Shown piece after piece: positions 1-6,217 of a stretch of DNA of 7,555 nt. The first letter of the stretch is position 1. Each line of letters begins with the position of its first letter. The position numbers and the translations under genes were made by a program. A model generated the notes under the pieces. That model saw nothing but the letters and a program-made list of their open reading frames with translations. It ran no database searches and had not been told where the DNA came from. The DNA comes from Clostridia bacterium (GTDB lineage: Bacteria > Bacillota_A > Clostridia > Lachnospirales > Cellulosilyticaceae), in the NCBI GenBank assembly GCA_029239935.1, contig JARBTY010000153.1, positions 1 to 7,555 on the forward strand, given 5' to 3'.

Positions 1-1
1 A

Positions 2-679
2 CCACATTACTTTATTGAACACTTTTTACTTGCAGAGGGCGGCGTAAAAGAACATAGTAATAAAGATATTGCAGCAGTTAAAGAAACATGGGTAAAGGCT
101 CTTACAATGTTTAAAACCTTTGGGGATATAGGTGCTTTTCCAATTGATACAGCAACCTCCAAACATGAGCTTCAGCAACAAGCCTTTAATGATGGAAAAG
201 CCGCTATGTTTTTAGACGGCAGCTGGGCCATAGGTGGTATGACAGACCAAGATCATACAGTGATTGTCCCTATGCCAAGTACTGGTAACGGCAAAAAAGA
301 TCCTTCGGATATTATTGCAGGTTTTTCAAGCGGCTACTTTATTACTAAAAAAGCTTGGGATGATCCGGCAAAACGTGATGCAGCTGTTAAATTTGTTGAA
401 AACATGACTTCTACAGAGCTTATCAAACAATTTGTAGTTGAGGCAGGGGGCGGTGCTCCAGCAGCAGATATTGGTCCAGTGGAAGGCCTCAGCAAGCTGG
501 CAGCAACAGGCTCACAAATGGCTGGAGAAGCTAAGAATTGTGATGCAGCAGTAGATGCGTGGCTTTCTAAACAAGCCTGGGATTATTTATTAGGTAAAGT
601 ACCTGTTATTGAAGCTGGAAAAGAAGAGCCGGCAGCGGTTGTAGATAAGATTATCGAAATGCAGAATGCAGCTAAATAA
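2..679 (+). CDS. Sugar ABC transporter solute-binding protein, family 1 (CUT1 type), 5'-truncated
   Basis: This is the C-terminal 225 residues of an extracellular solute-binding protein; the reading frame is open to the left edge, so the signal peptide and first lobe lie outside the window. The visible part has the usual family 1 (MalE-like) features: a segment reading FNDGKAAMFLDGSWAIGG, which is the conserved 'G.aAM...G.W' element of this family, then a mixed lobe and a helical C-terminus. A Gly/Ala-rich stretch (GGGAPAADIG) after the helix ending in FVVEAGG matches the place where these proteins carry the hinge-side loop. The protein would sit outside the membrane as a lipoprotein and hand sugar to the two permeases downstream. 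The pairing with CUT1 permeases and cytoplasmic glycan enzymes points to an oligosaccharide ligand; the exact sugar cannot be read from this part. An internal ATG at 107 is not the start, because the frame continues upstream with typical binding-protein sequence. Confidence 0.9.
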   Translation, partial: PHYFIEHFLLAEGGVKEHSNKDIAAVKETWVKALTMFKTFGDIGAFPIDTATSKHELQQQAFNDGKAAMFLDGSWAIGGMTDQDHTVIVPMPSTGNGKKDPSDIIAGFSSGYFITKKAWDDPAKRDAAVKFVENMTSTELIKQFVVEAGGGAPAADIGPVEGLSKLAATGSQMAGEAKNCDAAVDAWLSKQAWDYLLGKVPVIEAGKEEPAAVVDKIIEMQNAAK

Positions 680-694
680 AGGTCTATGATGTTA

Positions 695-738
695 AAAATA
701 ACAGTTGAAAGTCAAAGAGACATCAGCTGTTATTTTTT
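695..738 (+). terminator. Intercistronic rho-independent-type hairpin between binding protein and permeases
   Basis: The arm AAAATAACAGTTGA (695-708) pairs with TCAGCTGTTATTTT (723-736), giving a 14-bp stem with one G-U pair and a 14-nt loop, followed by a T-run ending at 738. It begins 15 nt after the binding-protein stop codon. The stem is AU-rich, so termination is probably partial. In ABC sugar operons such hairpins commonly let the binding protein be made in excess over the permeases, by partial termination and by protecting the upstream mRNA from 3' decay. That role is inferred here. Confidence 0.7.
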
Positions 739-783
739 ATAAACAAAACTTTTAAAATCAGGCGTATACAAAAAATAAAGAGC

Positions 784-789
784 AGGGAG
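784..789 (+). promoter_or_regulatory. Ribosome binding site that decides the first permease start
   Basis: AGGGAG lies 8 nt before the ATG at 798. An in-frame GTG at 789 overlaps this site and could not use it, so the ATG at 798 is the better start. Confidence 0.7.
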
Positions 790-797
790 TGACAGCT

Positions 798-1667
798 ATG
801 ATTTATAAGAGCAAAAAAATAGTTTGGCTATTTCTTTTGCCGACGATCCTTTTCGTCTCGCTTTTCTTATATGTGCCCTTTGCCGGAAGTGTTGTAAATA
901 GTCTTTATGATATTCCAGACATAACAGGCCTTCAAAAAACTTTTATAGGGATTAAAAATTATAAGGAACTCTTTACAGACCCTATTGTTTGGTCTGCGAT
1001 TCAAAATACTTTCATCATGATTGGTTTAACGGTTGTTTTTGAAGTGGGAATAGCCCTTTTATTGGCATTACTAGTTGATACGACAGGGCTTATTCAAAAG
1101 TTTTATCGCACGGTATTCTTTTTTCCAGTGGTGATATCTGCCACAGCTATAGGGCTTATGTTTATCTTGTTTTATGATTATAATATTGGGTTATTTAATC
1201 AAGTGCTTATAAAACTCGGTAAAGCGCCTGCTTTGTGGTTAGAGGAAGGCAAGGCACTTTTTATGATTGCATTACCGATCGTGTGGCAGTATGTGGGATT
1301 TTATTTTGTGATTATACTGACGGGTATAGCGGCTATACCAGAGGATATTTATGAATCAGCCTATTTAGAAGGGGCAACAGGTTTTCAAAAAATAATATAT
1401 ATCACGCTGCCGCTTATAAAAGGTGTGCTGAGAACCTGTTTGATTTTAGTGATTACAGGCACTTTTAAAGTGTTTGACTTAGCTTGGACGATTGCACCAA
1501 GAGGTATGCCTAATCAAAGTACGTATCTTCTTGGAACGTATCAGTATAAAACGGTTTACGAAGCTTCCAGAGTGGGGTATGGCTGTACCATTGCTGTTTT
1601 TATAGTGATCATGGGACTTGTGATATCTACAGGTGTTAATAAACTTATAAAACCGCAGGAACTATAG
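798..1667 (+). CDS. Carbohydrate ABC transporter permease, MalF-like (CUT1)
   Basis: This inner-membrane permease has 289 residues, a usual length for CUT1 permeases without the large MalF periplasmic insertion. It forms half of the channel through which the captured sugar enters. Hydrophobic segments lie at about residues 8-30, 70-95, 104-127, 153-176, 212-230 and 262-280, consistent with six transmembrane helices. The cytoplasmic EAA loop, which docks the ATPase, is seen as ESAYLEGATG at 186-195 followed by the conserved Leu-Pro at 204-205. The N-terminus (MIYKSKK, then a hydrophobic helix ending ...YVPF) is typical of MalF/UgpA-type subunits. The ATG at 798 is preferred over a GTG at 789 because the ribosome site AGGGAG overlaps the latter. 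The second permease begins 16 nt downstream, and the two are expected to form a heterodimer. Confidence 0.93.
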   Translation: MIYKSKKIVWLFLLPTILFVSLFLYVPFAGSVVNSLYDIPDITGLQKTFIGIKNYKELFTDPIVWSAIQNTFIMIGLTVVFEVGIALLLALLVDTTGLIQKFYRTVFFFPVVISATAIGLMFILFYDYNIGLFNQVLIKLGKAPALWLEEGKALFMIALPIVWQYVGFYFVIILTGIAAIPEDIYESAYLEGATGFQKIIYITLPLIKGVLRTCLILVITGTFKVFDLAWTIAPRGMPNQSTYLLGTYQYKTVYEASRVGYGCTIAVFIVIMGLVISTGVNKLIKPQEL

Positions 1668-1683
1668 AAAGGGGAAATACACA

Positions 1684-2529
1684 ATGGACACCTTTACATT
1701 TAAGTATATCATTAAGAAAGTGAGTATTCACACCATACTTATTGTGTGGTCACTTACGACTTTATTCCCTTTAGTATGGGTACTCAATAATTCTTTTAAG
1801 GATAGAACGATTATATTAAAAGATTCTTTTAGTTTCATCGGCATGGATACATTTACTTTTGAAAACTATGTGACAGCCTTTGGCAGAATGAATATAGCAG
1901 GGGCTTATTTAAATAGTCTGATCATATCGGGTACCGTTGTTGCGGGGGTCATGTTTTTTGGGGGCTTAGCTGCCTATATCCTTGCCAGGTATTCCTTTAA
2001 AGGGCGGAACATGATTTATGGAGCACTGATTGGAGCGGTGCTGTTCCCCGCTTTTGCAACCATTGTACCGGTCTTTATGGGACTGTATCAAATGAATCTA
2101 GTCAATAAGCATTTGGGTGTAATCTTGCCACAGATAGCAGGCAATCTGCCTTTTGCCATTATCATCTTGGTGGGCTTTATAGAAGGGATTCCACTGGAGT
2201 TAGAAGAAGCGGCAGTGGTAGAAGGGTGCAGCTCTTGGAAGCTTTTCAGCAGGATTGTGGTGCCTGTATCAAAACCAGCTTTTGCAACGGTAGGGATTTT
2301 CACCTTTCTTTGGTCCTATAATGATTTGTTTTTACAAATGATTATTATACGTAAAAATGAGTATCTGCCTATCTGTGCACTGCTTAGTAAAATAAGCTCA
2401 CAGTACGGGACGGATTATGGCCTTATGACAGCTGCCGTTACACTGGTGATTATTCCTGTACTGATTGTCTACCTCTTTTTACAAAAGCATATTATCAAAG
2501 GACTGACTGCAGGTGCTGTTAAAGGATGA
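1684..2529 (+). CDS. Carbohydrate ABC transporter permease, MalG-like (CUT1)
   Basis: This 281-residue membrane protein is the second channel subunit. It has an N-terminal helix (about 15-37), then the MalG/LacG-type sequence NSLIISGTVVAG and AAYILARYSFKGR (about 77-107). Further hydrophobic segments lie at about 110-133, 145-167, 200-222 and 247-266. The EAA motif is clear: LEEAAVVEG at 173-181, with the following conserved Pro and KPA at 194-199. The C-terminus IKGLTAGAVKG is the standard ending of MalG-like subunits. The ribosome site AAAGGGG (1668-1674) sits 9 nt before the ATG, immediately after the first permease stop. No gene for the nucleotide-binding subunit follows, so an ATPase encoded elsewhere (MsmX/MsiK type) is presumably shared. 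Confidence 0.95.
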   Translation: MDTFTFKYIIKKVSIHTILIVWSLTTLFPLVWVLNNSFKDRTIILKDSFSFIGMDTFTFENYVTAFGRMNIAGAYLNSLIISGTVVAGVMFFGGLAAYILARYSFKGRNMIYGALIGAVLFPAFATIVPVFMGLYQMNLVNKHLGVILPQIAGNLPFAIIILVGFIEGIPLELEEAAVVEGCSSWKLFSRIVVPVSKPAFATVGIFTFLWSYNDLFLQMIIIRKNEYLPICALLSKISSQYGTDYGLMTAAVTLVIIPVLIVYLFLQKHIIKGLTAGAVKG

Positions 2530-2559
2530 GTAAAGGTTTTTTAAAAAGGAGATGATTAA

Positions 2560-3972
2560 ATGATTGCGTTTGGAACAGGCGGATGGCGGGCCATCATAGG
2601 CGATGAATTTATCAAAAGTAATATTTTGCTTGTTGCACAAGCAGTAGCTCAAATGATAGAGGAGGATAACCCTTTAGACAAAAGATTAGTCATAGGGTAT
2701 GACAGGCGGTTTTTATCCGATAAAGCAGCGAGATGGATCAGTGAGGTATTAGCAGGGAATGGCATTGTGGTACAATGTCTAACTAAAATAGCCCCCACGC
2801 CCCTTATTATGTATTATGCAAAAACATATGAGATAAACTACGGTATAGCGGTAACGGCAAGCCACAATCCAGCTGAATACAATGGGATTAAGTTTTTTAC
2901 CAAGGGAGGAAGAGATGCCACAGAAGAAGTGACCCAACGAATAGAAAAAATAATAGCGGTTTTAGGACCAGAGGATGTCTTGGCCTTAGATTATGAGAAG
3001 GCAAAAAAACAGGATTTGATTCAAGAGATTAATCCTTTTAATGAGTATATCGATACCTTGCTTAAGCTTTTGGATGTGGAGGCTATCAAAAAAAGTAACT
3101 TAAAAATTTTAGTGGATCCGATGTTTGGTGTTTCCAAAAATGCATTGCAGGCTTTACTGATAAGCTGCAGGTGTGAGGTGGATGTGATTCACGAAAGACA
3201 CGACACAACCTTTGGCGGAAGATTGCCTTCTCCCAGTGCTGTAACACTGACAAGACTTGCCAATATGGTGACAGAAAAAGCTTATGACATAGGGATAGGA
3301 ACAGATGGGGATGCAGACCGCTTAGGCATCATAGATGAGAAGGGGCATTTTATCCATCCAAATGATATTATGGCACTTTTATATTATTACCTTTTAAACT
3401 ATAAGGGATGGAGCGGAGCCGTTGTCAGAAATATTGCAACTACCCATCTGCTAGATGCTATTGCAGAAGGTTTTGGAGAAAAATGTTATGAAGTGCCCGT
3501 AGGGTTTAAACATATCTCTTCTAAGATGGAAGAGACGGATGCAGTCATAGGCGGAGAGAGCAGCGGAGGGCTTACAATCAGAGGACATATTAAGGGAAAG
3601 GATGGGATTTTTGCTGCAGGGCTGCTGGTAGAAATGATGTGTGTAACAGGCAGGCATTTGGCAGAAATGTTGGAGGAAATCCATCAGCGGTTTGGGAACT
3701 TTAAGATGCAGGAGTATGACAGGCATTTTTCAGCCCAGAGAAAAAAAGAATTAATGAAGATTTTGTTTGAGGAAAAAAGGCTGCCTGAGTTTGGTAAAGC
3801 CATAGGGCGCATCAGCTATCAAGATGGGGTAAAAGTATATTTTGAAGACGGCAGCTGGATGATTGCACGTTTTTCGGGTACAGAGCCTTTGATTAGAATA
3901 TTTTCAGAGATGGCTACAATAGAGGAAGCAAGGCAGATAGGTCAAAAAATGCTGGAATTTTTGGAGGTATAG
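2560..3972 (+). CDS. Phosphoglucomutase/phosphomannomutase family phosphohexomutase (alpha-D-phosphohexomutase)
   Basis: This 470-residue cytoplasmic enzyme moves a phosphate between C1 and C6 of a hexose or N-acetylhexosamine via a phosphoserine. The hallmarks of the four-domain family are present in order: the N-terminal FGTGGWRAIIGDEF; the phosphoserine loop TASHNP with Ser101; the Mg2+ loop DGDADR at 249-254; the sugar-specificity loop GGESSGG at 331-337; and the phosphate-binding loop RFSGTEP at 437-443. All key residues are intact and the length is normal. The GESSGG loop occurs in enzymes acting on glucose or mannose phosphates and does not settle the sugar. The ribosome site AAGGAG (2546-2551) stands 8 nt before the ATG. 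Placement between the importer and two glycan-cleaving enzymes implies that it converts a sugar 1-phosphate, released by the GH94-like phosphorylase, to the 6-phosphate. If the imported sugar is a GlcNAc oligomer, it would act as a GlcNAc-phosphate mutase; if glucose, as a phosphoglucomutase. Confidence 0.93.
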   Translation: MIAFGTGGWRAIIGDEFIKSNILLVAQAVAQMIEEDNPLDKRLVIGYDRRFLSDKAARWISEVLAGNGIVVQCLTKIAPTPLIMYYAKTYEINYGIAVTASHNPAEYNGIKFFTKGGRDATEEVTQRIEKIIAVLGPEDVLALDYEKAKKQDLIQEINPFNEYIDTLLKLLDVEAIKKSNLKILVDPMFGVSKNALQALLISCRCEVDVIHERHDTTFGGRLPSPSAVTLTRLANMVTEKAYDIGIGTDGDADRLGIIDEKGHFIHPNDIMALLYYYLLNYKGWSGAVVRNIATTHLLDAIAEGFGEKCYEVPVGFKHISSKMEETDAVIGGESSGGLTIRGHIKGKDGIFAAGLLVEMMCVTGRHLAEMLEEIHQRFGNFKMQEYDRHFSAQRKKELMKILFEEKRLPEFGKAIGRISYQDGVKVYFEDGSWMIARFSGTEPLIRIFSEMATIEEARQIGQKMLEFLEV

Positions 3973-3975
3973 AAG

Positions 3976-4584
3976 ATGGAGAAGCAGTACGAGATTTATG
4001 ATTTTGGAAGAGAGGCCATTGATTGGCATCAAATAGAGGCGATTCAAATAGATTGTTTTCCTTGGTACAAGAAAGGAGACAAACAGATGACTACAGTCAA
4101 ATGTGCCATAGAGAGGGACATTTTTCATATGAAGGTCTATGCAGAGGACTGCCATATACGAAGCGACGTTTATGAAAATAATACCCCTGTATATGAAGAT
4201 AGTTGTTTCGAGTGGTTTGTCACACCAACTGCCAAAAAGGGAGAAAGTTACTTTAATATAGAAATAAGCTGTAATGGAACCATTTATATGGCTTATAGAG
4301 ATAATACAAGCGGGAAAATCATGGCACCCAAGGAGGTGCAAGATAGCATAAAAATTCAGTCCGACATTGGAAGGGACCACTGGACGTTAGAGATTGGGAT
4401 ACCCATCTGGGTATTTGAGAGCATGGGAAAAGAGCCGGCAGACAAAAGCTTTTGGTATGGCAATTTTTATAGGTGCGGCGGCAAGGAAGATGATCAATAT
4501 GCTTGTTGGCAGCCTATTGAAGCCCCCGTTCCTAATTTTCATGTGCCTGACCAATTTGGAAAGCTTATTCTGCGTAAAGTTTAG
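3976..4584 (+). CDS. Stand-alone CBM9-like carbohydrate-binding protein, cytoplasmic
   Basis: This 202-residue protein consists almost entirely of one beta-sandwich domain of the carbohydrate-binding family 9-like type (DOMON-related). The recognisable parts, in order, are VYAEDCHIRSDVYENNTPVYEDSCFEWFV (broken here by residues 54-82; key residues Asp75, Ser76, Glu79), YFNIEISCNGTIYMAYRD (92-109), the strand WTLEIGIPIWVF (136-147), and the C-terminal NFYRCGG...WQPIEAP.PNFHVPDQFG (163-195), a signature of this family. There is no signal peptide or membrane segment, and no catalytic domain is attached. It follows the mutase stop by 3 nt, and its ribosome site GGAGG (3963-3967) lies inside the end of the mutase gene, so the two are probably translationally coupled. 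Relatives are mostly uncharacterised or are modules of secreted enzymes. Here it may bind the imported glycan or assist an enzyme partner, but its real role is unknown. Confidence 0.8.
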   Translation: MEKQYEIYDFGREAIDWHQIEAIQIDCFPWYKKGDKQMTTVKCAIERDIFHMKVYAEDCHIRSDVYENNTPVYEDSCFEWFVTPTAKKGESYFNIEISCNGTIYMAYRDNTSGKIMAPKEVQDSIKIQSDIGRDHWTLEIGIPIWVFESMGKEPADKSFWYGNFYRCGGKEDDQYACWQPIEAPVPNFHVPDQFGKLILRKV

Positions 4585-4596
4585 AACAATGAATGT

Positions 4597-4602
4597 GGGG
4601 GG
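4597..4602 (+). promoter_or_regulatory. G-run ribosome binding site before the GH3 gene
   Basis: A run of six G lies 6 nt before the ATG at 4609 and only 3 nt before an in-frame GTG at 4606. The spacing favours the ATG, although the choice changes the protein by only one residue. Confidence 0.5.
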
Positions 4603-4608
4603 AAAGTG

Positions 4609-6216
4609 ATGTTTAATGTTCATGAAGTTTTAAGTCAAATGACACTGCGTGAAAAGATAGGGCAGACATTTTTACAGTATTATCAAGGGTATGAAGATAT
4701 GCCTCAGGTTTTAATTGATATGAACAAGCGGGGAGAGTTAGGCGGGATTATATTTTTTTCGGGTAACAATGTACGGGACTTAGAACAACTCCATAAAATG
4801 TGCAGAGCTATTAAAAAACATGCTTTAGAAAATAGGTTTAAGATCCCTATTCTTTTGACCATTGACCAAGAGGGAGGCCAGCTTACGGCCATACACAAAG
4901 GAACGACTATGTTTCCAGGCAATATGGCACTGGGGCTTGCCAATGATGAAAAGATGGCTTATGAACAAGGGAGGCATGTGGGACAGGAACTTAAATACGC
5001 AGGGATCGACTTGTGTTATGCCCCAGTATTAGATGTAAGCTATGACAACACAGCAGGGATACCCATCATTGATAATAGAACGTATGCCAGCAGCCCAAAG
5101 GTAGCAGCCAAGATGGGAGCGGGTTTTATCAAAGGGCTGCAGGAAGCAAAAGTGATGGCCTGCGGCAAACACTTTCCGGGAATGAGACTTACTCAGGAGG
5201 ATACCCATTTTAAAGTCGATGTGCATCCAGGAAGTCTAAAAAGACTCAGTGAAGTAGAACTTGTACCCTTTAAAAAGGCCATAGAAGAAGGCCTTGACTG
5301 TATCATGATGCACCATGGCATTTTTGAGGCGCTAGACAGTGAAAGACCGGCATCCTTATCCCATAAGGTCATAAGTTATTTACGTCAGGACTTAGGTTTT
5401 GAGGGACTTGTGGTGACTGATGATTTGGTGATGAAGGCGATACTGGATAAGTATGGGGAAAAAGATGCCTTGACCTATGCCATGAACGCAGGCTGTGATC
5501 TCTTGATTTCCACCTGTGCAGGACCATGGTATATCGACTTTATGGAAACTTGCGTAAAGGCAGGAGTTGTTTTAGAAGAGCGTATCGATGAGGCTTGTCT
5601 TAAGGTGCTAACTTATAAAGCAAAATATGCCAGTGATCCCATACCGGAAGTCAAACTTTTTAACAAAGAAGCGGGGGATAAGATTGCTTATCAAATTGCC
5701 GAAAAATCCCTTCAGCTTTATAAAGGACATCAGTATGACTTTCCTATGAAGCTGGGAAAAGATCAAACACTTGGGATTATATTTGCCAATCCAGCGCGGC
5801 TGGTCATGAGTGACGCCATCAACTTATACGATAAACTTTCTATAGAGGACACGATAAAGAGAAAAGGACTTCATCCTACTATCAAAGAGGCCATTATGCC
5901 GTGGCGGCCTACGTATATGGAGCAGGTATCAGTAGGAGATATCGCTATTATTTCAGACAGTGTTCTTTTTACAACCGTTAATGCCTACACCTTTACTGAG
6001 CAAATAGAAACCCTCCAATATATACGAAAAATGTGTCCAGATAAAAATATTGTTGGAGTAGCCACAAGAAGCCCAGAGGACGCTAAGCTGTTGGCTGAGT
6101 ATTGTGATGCGGTTATTATAACCGGAGGGCTGACACAAGTGACTTTGGACGCTTTGGCAGAAGTCTTATTTGGGACGGGTCAATTTTATTTGAATGAAGC
6201 AGTGGAGGAGAAATAA
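4609..6216 (+). CDS. GH3 glycoside hydrolase, NagZ-type (probable beta-N-acetylhexosaminidase or phosphorylase), cytoplasmic
   Basis: This is a 535-residue retaining beta-glycosidase of family GH3. Residues 1-340 form the TIM-barrel domain: DQEGGQLTAI begins at 86, KHFPG is at 187-191, and the catalytic nucleophile is most likely Asp271 in VVTDDLVMKAI. The NagZ hallmark, a mobile-loop Asp-x-His pair serving as general acid/base, is present as Asp198-Thr-His200. This favours N-acetylhexosaminides over glucosides. The usual KHFPG-HG is changed to KHFPG-MR (192-193). Residues from about 345 to the end form an extra alpha/beta C-terminal domain ending VTLDALAEVLFGTGQFYLN, like the C-terminal GH3 domain of the longer Bacillus NagZ; Gram-negative NagZ (about 340 residues) lacks it. 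There is no signal peptide, so it acts on imported substrate, unlike the exported Bacillus enzyme. Some NagZ-type GH3 enzymes act as phosphorylases, which would suit the neighbouring mutase. The start at ATG 4609 is preferred over GTG 4606. Confidence 0.88.
   Translation: MFNVHEVLSQMTLREKIGQTFLQYYQGYEDMPQVLIDMNKRGELGGIIFFSGNNVRDLEQLHKMCRAIKKHALENRFKIPILLTIDQEGGQLTAIHKGTTMFPGNMALGLANDEKMAYEQGRHVGQELKYAGIDLCYAPVLDVSYDNTAGIPIIDNRTYASSPKVAAKMGAGFIKGLQEAKVMACGKHFPGMRLTQEDTHFKVDVHPGSLKRLSEVELVPFKKAIEEGLDCIMMHHGIFEALDSERPASLSHKVISYLRQDLGFEGLVVTDDLVMKAILDKYGEKDALTYAMNAGCDLLISTCAGPWYIDFMETCVKAGVVLEERIDEACLKVLTYKAKYASDPIPEVKLFNKEAGDKIAYQIAEKSLQLYKGHQYDFPMKLGKDQTLGIIFANPARLVMSDAINLYDKLSIEDTIKRKGLHPTIKEAIMPWRPTYMEQVSVGDIAIISDSVLFTTVNAYTFTEQIETLQYIRKMCPDKNIVGVATRSPEDAKLLAEYCDAVIITGGLTQVTLDALAEVLFGTGQFYLNEAVEEK
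6204..6210 (+). promoter_or_regulatory. Ribosome binding site for the GH94-like gene, inside the GH3 coding end
   Basis: GGAGGAG lies within the last codons of the GH3 gene, 7 nt before the ATG at 6218. The GH3 stop codon (6214-6216) is separated from that ATG by a single base, which suggests translational coupling and fixes the start of the next gene. Confidence 0.75.
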
Positions 6217-6217
6217 T

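Noticed and set aside
739..797. Promoter upstream of the first permease
   Set aside because: The stretch is A-rich, but I could not find a -35/-10 pair with proper spacing, nor a clear catabolite-repression (cre) operator.
2532..2550. T-run followed by A-run between the second permease and the mutase, considered as a terminator
   Set aside because: Only TTTTTTAAAAA is self-complementary. There is no GC-containing stem or loop, and the A-rich half leads into the mutase ribosome site.
3904..4380. 158-codon open frame on the - strand
   Set aside because: It lies opposite the end of the mutase gene and the CBM9-like gene, both of which have clear family motifs and ribosome sites. Its product is rich in Cys, His, Leu and Phe and resembles no family I know, so it is a shadow frame.
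4394..4609. 71-codon + strand frame overlapping the CBM9-like gene
   Set aside because: It is fully explained as a second frame of the CBM9-like gene. I see no ribosome site, and the product is unlike known families.
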